Assembly: GCF_050113715.1 (NCBI RefSeq)
Contig: NZ_JBNJQR010000001.1
Span: 620,001-684,000 of the forward strand
Reading direction: 5' to 3'
DNA: 64,000 nt
Source of the DNA: Brevibacillus_H ginsengisoli
Lineage (GTDB): Bacteria; Bacillota; Bacilli; Brevibacillales; Brevibacillaceae
Shown here one piece after another: positions 1-7,245 of the stretch. Positions within the stretch are counted from its first letter, which is position 1. The number at the start of each line of letters is the position of its first letter. The position numbers and the translations under genes were made by a program. The notes under the pieces are model-generated. The model ran no database searches. It saw only the letters and a program-made list of their open reading frames with translations, and was not told the DNA's origin.

Positions 1-243
1 GAAGAAGTAGTAGAATCGATTAAAACGGTCCAAGAACTGATCGAAACCGGTCAAGATGAATCTCAAGCGACCAAGGATGCGTTTCATCAGATTTTTTCCT
101 CAATGGATACAAGTTTAGCGGAAATCAGAGTGGTCGAAGGACAATTTCATCAGTTGGTTCAAGTGATTGAAGAAATAGGTTCAGCTACCATGAAAGTTTC
201 CGTCTCTGCTGAGAATTTAAATCACGCCGCCAAAAGTGTCTAA
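1..243 (+). CDS. Methyl-accepting chemotaxis protein, C-terminal fragment
   Basis: The open frame enters from the left edge and stops with TAA at 241-243, giving 80 residues. The composition is that of the cytoplasmic helical tail of a chemotaxis receptor: long amphipathic helix, many E/Q/S/A residues, heptad-like spacing, no glycine-rich turns, and an ending in the style of SAENLNHAAKSV. Such receptors sit in the membrane and signal to CheA/CheW. Only the last adaptation/coiled-coil helix is present, so ligand domain and hairpin tip cannot be seen. Another coiled-coil signalling protein is possible. The PilZ-type gene that follows would fit a motility or signalling neighbourhood. Confidence 0.6.
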   Translation, partial: EEVVESIKTVQELIETGQDESQATKDAFHQIFSSMDTSLAEIRVVEGQFHQLVQVIEEIGSATMKVSVSAENLNHAAKSV

Positions 244-284
244 CGCAATTCTCTGATGATTCGTCAATGCAGGAGGCAATCACC

Positions 285-662
285 ATGGAGTATAAACGCA
301 AAGAAATGTTTCGCATGGTATTTAGCAATCCACATAAAGCAACATTACGAATCGTTGAGATTGACGGAGAGCCACAGGTTCAGCTTGATGAAACCGTCAT
401 TTTGGTTGATATAAGTTTGCGTGGCGCTAAAATCGAATGTCCACATCAGTATCCAGCCGATTCCCAGCAAGTTCGTCTGCTTCTGCAGCTTCAATTAAAT
501 GAAAAGTTGATCTCGTTATTAGGGGAAATTGTGTGGGAGAAGTCCCTAGGCAAAATGAATCAATACGGGATTCATTTTGATATAGATACACCAATTGAGA
601 AAGATTTGTTATGGGAATTGAAGCTGTTTGCCAAGCGTAATTTGCAACGGAAAAACAGCTAA
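285..662 (+). CDS. PilZ-domain protein, putative c-di-GMP binder
   Basis: A 125-residue protein. The start is the ATG at 285 because AGGAGG at 271-276 lies 8 bases upstream; an ATG at 267 has no site. Visible PilZ features are an N-terminal basic segment with Arg5 and Arg10 (the family has an RxxxR-type element), D42-x-S44-x-x-G47 within VDISLRGAKI, and a later GEIVWE / YGIHFD beta-barrel pattern. PilZ domains bind cyclic di-GMP through the arginines and the D/NxSxxG motif and usually control motility or exopolysaccharide. The arginine spacing is one residue longer than the textbook motif, so binding is likely but not certain. The gene lies 41 bases after a chemotaxis receptor tail. Confidence 0.75.
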   Translation: MEYKRKEMFRMVFSNPHKATLRIVEIDGEPQVQLDETVILVDISLRGAKIECPHQYPADSQQVRLLLQLQLNEKLISLLGEIVWEKSLGKMNQYGIHFDIDTPIEKDLLWELKLFAKRNLQRKNS

Positions 663-678
663 TCGAAAAAAACTTCTC

Positions 679-1044
679 TTAATTGCCAAGCGTGACATTC
701 TGGCCATTTACCTGAATTTGAACTTCAAACTGCTTAATGTGCGTACCCAAGAGAGTATTGACAAAGCGGGAGGATTTGGGTGGGACGGTGAGGCTTATGG
801 ACTGAATGAGCTCCTTGGTTCCATTTAGTTTAAATACTCTTACCCGAGCGGTTATCGATGAAGTCCCCTTGTTCAAAACCTTGGTGAATACTTTTCTGGA
901 ACGGTTAGGAGCTTGTTTCTCTAACGAGCCAGTGGAATAATTGTGGATTGCCAGATCAATCTCCTCCTTTCGAGCTAGCTGCAATATTGAATGATTGCAA
1001 GAGGAGATTGGTAAGGGACAAATCATTTGGTTCGTTTCCATCAT
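679..1044 (-). CDS. Hypothetical protein with beta-rich C-terminal half
   Basis: A 121-residue frame that I do not recognise. From about residue 45 to the end it alternates hydrophobic and polar residues (for example VFTKVLNKG, ARVRVFKLNG, FEVQIQVNG), suggesting a small beta sandwich. There is no signal peptide or membrane helix. The ATG at 1044 has a poor ribosome site. A much better one, AAAGGAGGAG (complement of 961-970), lies inside the frame and is followed by no ATG/GTG/TTG, only CTG at 954. The true start is therefore uncertain and the protein may be about 91 residues. It converges on the PilZ gene, 16 bases away. Confidence 0.5.
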   Translation of the reverse strand: MMETNQMICPLPISSCNHSILQLARKEEIDLAIHNYSTGSLEKQAPNRSRKVFTKVLNKGTSSITARVRVFKLNGTKELIQSISLTVPPKSSRFVNTLLGTHIKQFEVQIQVNGQNVTLGN

Positions 1045-1081
1045 TTTTTAAGCGATTTTTATTAGGTTTCTTCCCTCTACT

Positions 1082-1237
1082 TTAATCGTTTTCTTCTTTC
1101 GTAGACTCTCGCTGATCCACTCCACTTACTGAGGTACGATCCAATTGTCCTTTTTTCTCATGTAAGGAGTAGCCGTGCATGTTGCTTCCGTGATATCCCA
1201 TCTCTCGTTTGGTATTCTTGTCGTTGCTTGCTGGCAT
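1082..1237 (-). CDS. Small hydrophilic protein, 51 aa
   Basis: A short frame with an excellent ribosome site: AGGAGGG six bases before the ATG at 1237. It ends in TAA at 1082. The product begins MPASNDKNTKREMGYHGSNM, is highly charged, lacks cysteine, and contains Gly/His/Tyr-rich stretches and an acidic C-terminus (KEEND). Size and composition resemble small spore or cytosolic proteins of Bacillales, but I do not recognise the family. It lies between an unknown gene in the same orientation and the divergently transcribed SAM-riboswitch leader. Confidence 0.6.
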   Translation of the reverse strand: MPASNDKNTKREMGYHGSNMHGYSLHEKKGQLDRTSVSGVDQRESTKEEND

Positions 1238-1300
1238 GATGATCCCTCCTGTTTTACTGTGAAAAAGGTCATGACCGTTTTGTTAGTGTGCTCAAAACTA

Positions 1301-1329
1301 TTGACAAAAATCACAGGTGGTTGTATTAT
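1301..1329 (+). promoter_or_regulatory. SigA-type promoter of the SAM-riboswitch operon
   Basis: TTGACA at 1301-1306 and TATTAT at 1324-1329 are separated by exactly 17 bases. Transcription would start near 1336, about 50 bases before the riboswitch aptamer. Confidence 0.8.
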
Positions 1330-1387
1330 CCAATTTATATAAACCCGATCGGCTAAATGGGTTTTGATTCGACAATTGAAAAGTTTA

Positions 1388-1500
1388 CTCTTATCAAGAG
1401 CAGGCTGAGGGACTGGCCCGATGACGCCCGGCAACCTAACATTCAACCGGAATGTTAAGGTGCTAACTCCAGCAGGTACATGTACCTGGAAGATAAGGGG
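1388..1500 (+). promoter_or_regulatory. SAM-I riboswitch (S-box)
   Basis: The aptamer shows the S-box hallmarks in order: P1 strand CTTATC (1390-1395), AAGAG, GAGGGACTGGCCC, GATGACGCCCGGCAACC, AAGGTGCTAACTCC, a closing hairpin, and the return P1 strand GATAAG (1492-1497). SAM binding stabilises P1 and allows the downstream terminator to form, so genes after it should be expressed when methionine/SAM is scarce. It precedes a sugar-type ABC importer rather than a met gene, which bears on the transported substrate. Confidence 0.95.
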
Positions 1501-1516
1501 CGGGACCTGGGATCTT

Positions 1517-1550
1517 AAGCCTCTTTCTTCAAGAAAGGGGCTTTATTTTT
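1517..1550 (+). terminator. Riboswitch-controlled intrinsic terminator
   Basis: AAGCC-CTTTCTT pairs with AAGAAAG-GGCTT and is followed by TTATTTTT. It lies 16 bases after the S-box aptamer and 26 bases before the first gene, the usual expression platform. Confidence 0.9.
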
Positions 1551-1575
1551 GTATAAAAAAAGGGGGAATCACCAC

Positions 1576-2613
1576 ATGTTGAGCCTTACGAAGAAACGAA
1601 TTCATTTGGTCTTATCACTTCTACTTGCGGTTGCCTTGCTTGCAACAGGTTGCGGCCCAGCCTCAAAAGAGACGAAAAATTCCGGTAATACTGACAACGC
1701 GAAGAAACGAATTGCCCTGGTCATGCAATTCAACATCGGAACCTTTTCTTCCCAGTACATTGCCGGTGTAAAAGAAGAGGTAGAAAAAGCAGGTGGAGAG
1801 GTTACCGTGTTCAACTCGGATGGAGACTTGGGCAAAATGTCCTCCAATCTGGACGCGGCGATCAACCAGCATTTCGACGGCATTCTGATTGACCATGGTA
1901 CTCCTGAGGCGTTGGAGCAAGGCGTGAAAAAAGCGCTGGAGCAAAAAATCTCCGTTGTCGCTTTTGACGCGAACCTGAATGTGCCAGGTGTAACCGTTCT
2001 TCATCAAGGGGACCAGAAAATGGCCGAATTGACATTGGAGAAGCTGGCTCAAGATGCTGGCGGCAAAGGAAATATTGTAAAAATATGGGTCGCGGGCTTC
2101 GCACCAATGGAACGTCGTCAGGAATCCTATAAGGCATTCCAATCCAAATATCCTGATTTGAAAGAAGTGGCCGCATTCGGTTCCGCTACCTCCAATACAG
2201 CGCTCGACACGCAAACACAAATGGAAGCGATTCTCAAAAAATATCCGAACAAAGGCGACATCACTGCGGTTTGGGCCGCTTGGGATGAATTCGCCAAAGG
2301 CGCAACAAGAGCGATCCAACAAGCGGGACGCACAGAGATCAAAGTGTATGGAATCGACTTGAGCGACGAAGATTTACAGTTGATTCAGGACCCGAATTCT
2401 CCATGGGTAGCATCGGCTGCTGTTGATCCAACCGATATCGGGCGTGTACAGGTTCGTTACCTGTTCAAGAAACTGAAAGGTGAAACTGTGGATCAGAACG
2501 TTGTCTTGGACCCAGTGCTCGTCACGCGTGAGACACTCCCCAAAGAGCCGGTGAAAACAACCGATCTGGCTAAGTATGTAAAAGGATGGGGAGCTAGCGA
2601 ATTAGGTAAATAA
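1576..2613 (+). CDS. Sugar-type ABC transporter substrate-binding lipoprotein (S-box controlled)
   Basis: A 345-residue protein. The start at 1576 is set by AGGGGG at 1561-1566. Residues 1-26 form a lipoprotein signal ending in LLATGC, with Cys26 as the lipidated residue. The rest matches the RbsB / Peripla_BP_4 fold: the early FNIGTFSSQYIAGVKEE segment, FDGILIDHGTPEAL, and IKVYGIDLSDEDL near the C-terminus. It should capture a pentose-like ligand outside the membrane for the ATPase and permease that follow. The SAM-I riboswitch directly upstream argues that the ligand feeds sulfur or methionine metabolism; 5-methylthioribose is the obvious candidate, by inference only. A stem-loop after the stop may raise the level of this gene over the rest of the operon. 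Confidence 0.88.
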   Translation: MLSLTKKRIHLVLSLLLAVALLATGCGPASKETKNSGNTDNAKKRIALVMQFNIGTFSSQYIAGVKEEVEKAGGEVTVFNSDGDLGKMSSNLDAAINQHFDGILIDHGTPEALEQGVKKALEQKISVVAFDANLNVPGVTVLHQGDQKMAELTLEKLAQDAGGKGNIVKIWVAGFAPMERRQESYKAFQSKYPDLKEVAAFGSATSNTALDTQTQMEAILKKYPNKGDITAVWAAWDEFAKGATRAIQQAGRTEIKVYGIDLSDEDLQLIQDPNSPWVASAAVDPTDIGRVQVRYLFKKLKGETVDQNVVLDPVLVTRETLPKEPVKTTDLAKYVKGWGASELGK

Positions 2614-2625
2614 TGCAGGATCAGT

Positions 2626-2654
2626 GTTCCCGATCGGAGTACTCCGGCGGGAAC
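2626..2654 (+). other. Intercistronic stem-loop between binding protein and ATPase genes
   Basis: GTTCCCG (2626-2632) pairs with CGGGAAC (2648-2654), and the enclosed CGGAGTACTCCG is itself a palindrome. CCTTTTA follows. It could act as a partial terminator or 3'-end protector giving excess binding protein. Confidence 0.65.
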
Positions 2655-2684
2655 CTTTTACTAACAGAGGGAAATGAGGGATTG

Positions 2685-4181
2685 ATGGTGTCTACCTTGC
2701 AACTGAGACAGATATATAAGCGGTTTTCCGGCGTCTCGGCGCTGCGTTCCGTTGATTTTGAGGTGAAGCAAGGAGAAGTTCATTCACTCTTGGGCGCGAA
2801 TGGGGCAGGCAAAAGCACGTTGATGAAAATCTTGATGGGAGCTTATCAAGCCGACGAAGGCGAAATTCTCCTGGATGGTCGATCCCTTCCTATTCAGTCA
2901 CCAATTGACGCCAAACGATATGGCATTCAGTGCGTCTATCAAGAAGTGGATATGGCTCTGATCCCGTACTTGAGTGTTGCCGAAAATATTTTGTTGGATC
3001 AATTCGTGCAAGCGACCAAACGAGGCCCGATTAATTGGTCGAAGCTTTATCAGGATGCTGAAGAGATTGCCGAGCGCCTTGGGTTTTCGTTATCGGTTCG
3101 CAAAAAGGTAGAAGACTGCAGCTTGTCCGAAAAGCAACTGATCTTGATTGCCCGTTCGATCGCGCAGAAGGCCAAATTCATCATCTTTGATGAACCGACA
3201 GCCCCGCTTTCAACCACGGAATCGGAACAGTTGTTTAAGTTAATCGGCCAGCTAAAGCAGGATGGGGTGGGAATTATCTACATCTCTCACCGACTGCCTG
3301 AGGTTTTTCGCATCAGTGATCGTATCTCGGTCATGCGTGATGGACAACGGATCAGCACCAATGAAGTATCAGAAACCTCAATGGAAGCCGTGGTTCATGA
3401 CATGCTTGGGCACTCACTTACGGAAGAATTCCCAGAACGGAAGCGTGCAGTGGGGGATTTGCTTTTTGAATGTAAAGGTGTCTCTTTGGAACATAAAGTA
3501 CGGGACATCAATCTACAAGTACACGCTGGTGAAGTGGTTGCCATTGTTGGCTTAGTGGGTGCGGGCAAGACAGAGCTGGCACGGATTCTGTTTGCAGCTG
3601 ATCCGTTTCAGGAAGGAAAGCTGTATCTTCACGGACAACCGATTAAGGTTGCGACTCCACGTGACGCGGTACAGAAGGGCATTGTGCTGATACCGGAAGA
3701 GCGCCGTAAGGAAGGGCTGCTGGTGGAAGAATCGGTTAAACATAACCTCTCGATCTCGACCCTGAAGAAATGGACATCGTTTTCGTTTATCAAAAAAGGA
3801 TCGGAAGCCACCATGGCCAAGGATTTGGTGGAGAAGCTGGGGATTAAGACGGCGGGGATTGAACAACAGGTAAGTTACCTTAGTGGCGGCAACCAACAAA
3901 AGGTCGTCATCGGCAAATGGCTGCATACGGAAGCTGATCTTTACATATTTGACGAGCCAACCAAAGGTGTAGACATTGGGGCGAAACGAGAGATTTACTC
4001 CCTGATAGGTGAGCTCTCCGCCCAACAGAAGGGAATTCTCTATTTCACCTGTGAATTCCAGGAAGCGTTAGGTATCGCGGACCGCATTCTCGTCATGTAC
4101 GACGGTGCGATCGTCAAAGAAATCAGTGCGGACGAATGGAACCCGGAATCTATTTTGTACTTTGCTAGCGGGGGGCAATAG
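2685..4181 (+). CDS. Sugar ABC transporter ATP-binding protein, RbsA type
   Basis: A 498-residue tandem ATPase. The start at 2685 uses GAGGG at 2676-2680; an ATG overlapping the preceding stop at 2613 has no ribosome site. Domain 1 has Walker A GANGAGKST at 37-45, the signature region near 146-150 (SLSEK) and Walker B FDEP at 168-171. Domain 2 has GLVGAGKT at 289-296, a canonical LSGGNQQK signature at 399-406 and FDEP at 422-425. The weaker first and better second signature are normal for RbsA/MglA-type importers. It should energise uptake of the ligand held by the upstream lipoprotein. It ends one base before the permease ATG. Confidence 0.92.
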   Translation: MVSTLQLRQIYKRFSGVSALRSVDFEVKQGEVHSLLGANGAGKSTLMKILMGAYQADEGEILLDGRSLPIQSPIDAKRYGIQCVYQEVDMALIPYLSVAENILLDQFVQATKRGPINWSKLYQDAEEIAERLGFSLSVRKKVEDCSLSEKQLILIARSIAQKAKFIIFDEPTAPLSTTESEQLFKLIGQLKQDGVGIIYISHRLPEVFRISDRISVMRDGQRISTNEVSETSMEAVVHDMLGHSLTEEFPERKRAVGDLLFECKGVSLEHKVRDINLQVHAGEVVAIVGLVGAGKTELARILFAADPFQEGKLYLHGQPIKVATPRDAVQKGIVLIPEERRKEGLLVEESVKHNLSISTLKKWTSFSFIKKGSEATMAKDLVEKLGIKTAGIEQQVSYLSGGNQQKVVIGKWLHTEADLYIFDEPTKGVDIGAKREIYSLIGELSAQQKGILYFTCEFQEALGIADRILVMYDGAIVKEISADEWNPESILYFASGGQ

Positions 4182-4182
4182 C

Positions 4183-5180
4183 ATGCAGAAACAAGCAAAA
4201 GAACAACTCATTTCGTTTATCTATAAATATGGTACGATCGGGGTGATACTCTTCGTACTGGCGTTTTTCAGTATCACGAACGAATATTTCTTAACTTATT
4301 CTAATCTGACTGATATTTTGGGTCGATTTCCATCGTAACACTTGTCGCGATCGGGGTTACTTTTTCGCTTATTGTGAATGGATTTGACTTATCGGTGGGC
4401 TCTGTGGTTTCTCTCGCAACGGTTGTCTCGGCCTCGATGATGGTCTGGTATGAACAAGGGGTAGTGGTTACCCTGCTGATTCCGATTGTGCTGGGTTTAC
4501 TCGTTGGCCTGCTCAACGCGTTTCTGATTGTAAAGATTCGAATTCCGGATCTGCTGGCCACCTTAGCCACGTTGTATATCGTAAAAGGGATTCATTTAAC
4601 ATACACCAAGGGGTATTCCGTCTATTCGAACATGCCATTACCGGACAATACAACTGCGCCTGGCAAGCTAGCCAAGTGGTTTCTCTTGCTTGGACAAGGA
4701 GAAGTAGCCTCTGTACCTGTGCCTGTCATCATTATGTTGTTGGCAGTCATTATCGTTCATTTTTTCCTGCATTACACAAGACATGGGCGACTTCTCTACA
4801 TGACGGGAGGCAATATTGAGGCGGCTCGTTTATCTGGAGTTGCGGTTGATCGCTATCGAACACTCGCATACATTCTATCAGGTCTGTTCTGCGGGTTGGC
4901 GGGGATTCTGATGGCGGCAAGGATTGGCACTGGTCAGGTCAACGGAGGCGAACCGATCCTGATGGATGCCGTCGCGGCGGCGTTCGTAGGCTACTCCGTC
5001 TTTGGTGCAGGCAAACCTAATGTGATCGGGACATTTCTTGGAGCTGTCCTAATCGGGGTATTGTTGAACGGACTGACGATGCTGAACCTTCCTTATTACG
5101 CATATGACATCGTCAAAGGAACGGTTCTTATTCTGGCCTTGGCTGTGACGTATTATCAGCTGCGCAAAAAAAGTCGCTAA
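4183..5180 (+). pseudogene. Sugar ABC transporter permease, RbsC type, broken by a 1-base frameshift
   Basis: Translation from the ATG at 4183 gives a normal permease N-terminus (MQKQAKEQLISFIYKYGTIG, one membrane helix, YSNLTDILG) and then stops at 4336-4338. The reading frame resumes one base later: from 4323 it reads SISIVTLVAIGVTFSLIVNG and continues through the conserved NGFDLSVGSV and six or more membrane helices to 5180. A single missing base around 4318-4323, where the sequence is TTTTGGGT, explains both halves. If real, the importer lacks a working channel unless the downstream part is translated from the GTG at 4374. If it is a sequencing or assembly error, the gene is intact with about 332 residues. 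Confidence 0.85.
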
Positions 5181-5217
5181 AACACAAGATCTCTTGTACA
5201 TGAATATTAGACAGGAT

Positions 5218-5258
5218 GAGAACCGCTCCATATCCAATTGGAAGGGGTTCTCTTTTTT
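5218..5258 (+). terminator. Intrinsic terminator after the ABC operon
   Basis: GAGAACC (5218-5224) pairs with GGTTCTC (5246-5252), with CCAATTGG in the interior, followed by six T. Confidence 0.85.
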
Positions 5259-5331
5259 GGTAAATTGATAAGTATACATTTCTAAATTTTCAGCTACGTT
5301 TATCAAAAATAGAAAAACGGGAGAGATTCAG

Positions 5332-5841
5332 ATGAAACAATCGACTCAAAGCTGGAGCAGAGCAGATGGATATACCATTACCACTGAAAAAAGTTATTTA
5401 CAAATCGATGTCATTCATCAGTTTCTCTCAGTAGACTCCTACTGGGCCAAGGGAATCTCCAAAGAGTTAGTGGTCAAGGCGGTGGAGAATTCAGGCGTAT
5501 GTTATGGCATTTACAAAGGTAACCCGAGTGTTGATCCTTCCGCCAAGCAAGTAGGCTTTGCGCGTGTCGTGACAGACTTTGTGCGCTATGCCTGGGTAGG
5601 GGACGTGTTTGTTTTGCCAGCTGAGCGTGGAACGGGATTAAGCAAATGGCTGATGAGTGTCATCGTTGAGCATCCTCTGTTGAAAGGCACTTCATTTAAT
5701 CTTGGAACCAAAGATGCGCATACGCTGTATCAGCAATTTGGGTTTCAGTCGCTGGCAAACCCGGAGAATCGGTTACAGCGTCCAGTCAATTGGGAGCTTA
5801 TATATGAAGGGCATGGATGCAAGGAGCCAGCGTCCGACTAA
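5332..5841 (+). CDS. GNAT-family N-acetyltransferase
   Basis: A 169-residue protein starting at ATG 5332 after GGGAGAGATTCAG. The GNAT fold is visible: VGFARVVTDFVRYAWVGDVFVLPAERGTG contains the beta4 strand (VGDVFVLP) and the acetyl-CoA pyrophosphate loop in the form RGTGLSKWLM, followed by LGTKDAHTLYQQFGF, the usual C-terminal Y..FGF region. Such enzymes move an acetyl group from acetyl-CoA to an amine; the acceptor is not predictable here. The gene stands alone, between the terminator of the ABC operon and the convergent MFS gene. Confidence 0.85.
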   Translation: MKQSTQSWSRADGYTITTEKSYLQIDVIHQFLSVDSYWAKGISKELVVKAVENSGVCYGIYKGNPSVDPSAKQVGFARVVTDFVRYAWVGDVFVLPAERGTGLSKWLMSVIVEHPLLKGTSFNLGTKDAHTLYQQFGFQSLANPENRLQRPVNWELIYEGHGCKEPASD

Positions 5842-5853
5842 GTAGCTAATCAC

Positions 5854-7059
5854 CTACATAGATGTCGAAGATGACGGACTTGGTATGGAAATTGTCTTCA
5901 GTCGACGAGCGGTTAAAAGGGACAAAAATACAAGACTGCCAAACAAAAGAAATAATGTGTGCGTATGAATGAGATTGGTAATCCAACCAGCCAATAAAGC
6001 GGAAGAAATCTTGGTAGCGGAAGCGACGATGGAGCGAAGACCAACGACTCTACCCAGGAGAGCTTTTGGCGAATTCACTTGAATTAAGCTATGCATGGTG
6101 ACAAGATGAAACATCGTGAAAAAGCCCAGGCCAAGCAGACTGATCACTGTCAACCATGTTCCTCGGGATAATCCCACCAAAAGAGAGAACAGGCACATCC
6201 CGAACATGGTGACAAGGATGATCTTATGCCGCCATGTCATGAGAAAGCGGCTGACACACACTCCGGCAAACGAGCCTCCAACCGTAAATACCACATCCAG
6301 TAGGGCAAAAAGCTGGCTTCCCCCTCCCAATTCTTTGCTCAGTGGAAGAAGCACGGTATTGGTCATTTGCAAACAAGCGCTGCTGATTACGGAGAGGAAG
6401 AGGAGATAAAGCATCCCTTCCGTTTCTTTTAGATAGAGCCAGCCCTCGTGAAGTTCTTTGCGAAACTGGATTTGACTCGGAGAGACTGTCCGAATATCAT
6501 GCCGAGTCAGTGCCGAGTTACAAAGAGCGGATACCAAGAAACTGATGGCGTTGATGATAAAGCTGTAGATTGGGGATGCTTGCGCCATTAACAAACCGCC
6601 TAACCCTGATCCAATCAAGCCAAATACCAGATTACACGAATTGGCTTGACTAATAATAGAGACGAGCTTCGAGTCAGCAAAGACTTCCCGAATGAGTGTC
6701 TGCGAAGCGGGTTTAAACAGCGTATTACAGGTAGCTAGACAGCACTGAAGCGCATAGATCAAGGGTAGCCAGAACAGATGAGTGCTGTACAGAAGCATAA
6801 GAATGAGGACGACCGCCGTCCGGAAGAGGTCTAATCGTACAGATAAACGCTTCGCATCCTGATGGTCAGCGTACACACCGGCCCATGGACCGAAAATTAG
6901 CGCAGGCACATAAGTAGCGGCAATGAGACCGGCAATCGCTAAAGGGTTGGAGGTCGCCTGATAGACGAGCCAGGACATGCCGATAACTTGAATTCCGTCA
7001 CCCAAGCTGCTGATTCCCGTACCAAGCAAATATTTGGTTTGGTTCGTTAAGGTTAGCAT
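5854..7059 (-). CDS. MFS transporter, putative drug/solute exporter
   Basis: A 401-residue membrane protein. The start is the ATG at 7059 (MLTLTNQTKYLLGTGISSLG), because AGGAG lies 6 bases upstream; a longer frame starting at 7122 would run through the palindrome in its leader. About 11-12 hydrophobic segments are visible, with the MFS loop 2-3 pattern in WAGVYADHQDAKRLSVR. It resembles the MFS_3-type exporters often labelled macrolide or drug efflux. The upstream inverted repeat suggests a local repressor, but no TetR or MarR gene is adjacent. Substrate unknown. Confidence 0.85.
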   Translation of the reverse strand: MLTLTNQTKYLLGTGISSLGDGIQVIGMSWLVYQATSNPLAIAGLIAATYVPALIFGPWAGVYADHQDAKRLSVRLDLFRTAVVLILMLLYSTHLFWLPLIYALQCCLATCNTLFKPASQTLIREVFADSKLVSIISQANSCNLVFGLIGSGLGGLLMAQASPIYSFIINAISFLVSALCNSALTRHDIRTVSPSQIQFRKELHEGWLYLKETEGMLYLLFLSVISSACLQMTNTVLLPLSKELGGGSQLFALLDVVFTVGGSFAGVCVSRFLMTWRHKIILVTMFGMCLFSLLVGLSRGTWLTVISLLGLGFFTMFHLVTMHSLIQVNSPKALLGRVVGLRSIVASATKISSALLAGWITNLIHTHTLFLLFGSLVFLSLLTARRLKTISIPSPSSSTSM

Positions 7060-7076
7060 TATAATCTCCTTTTTGT

Positions 7077-7091
7077 ACGATTCAGAATCGT
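7077..7091. promoter_or_regulatory. Palindromic operator-like site upstream of the MFS gene
   Basis: ACGATTC, one central A, then GAATCGT form a perfect 7-1-7 inverted repeat 18 bases before the MFS start. GTACGATT at 7075-7082 recurs inverted as AATCGTAC at about 7125-7132. This arrangement fits a dimeric repressor site. Confidence 0.5.
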
Positions 7092-7178
7092 GATCGTAAG
7101 GGTATGTACCATTTTTAACCATAATCGTACGCTGTCGTCAAGGTTAGTAGAAGAAGGTCAGTTAATAATGATCAGCAG

Positions 7179-7207
7179 TTGACAAGAAATAAAACCGAGT
7201 GTATTGT
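7179..7207 (+). promoter_or_regulatory. SigA-type promoter for the DUF2087 gene
   Basis: TTGACA at 7179-7184 and TATTGT at 7202-7207 are spaced by 17 bases. Confidence 0.6.
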
Positions 7208-7245
7208 TTGTTTATAAAATATGCAAACGAAGTATGGTGATGTTT

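Noticed and set aside
1126..1446. 106-codon minus-strand frame across the S-box
   Set aside because: It runs through the SAM riboswitch and the small gene at 1082-1237 in another frame and has no ribosome site.
7204..7245. Longer start for the DUF2087 gene
   Set aside because: The TTG at 7204 lies within the predicted -10 hexamer and has no ribosome site.
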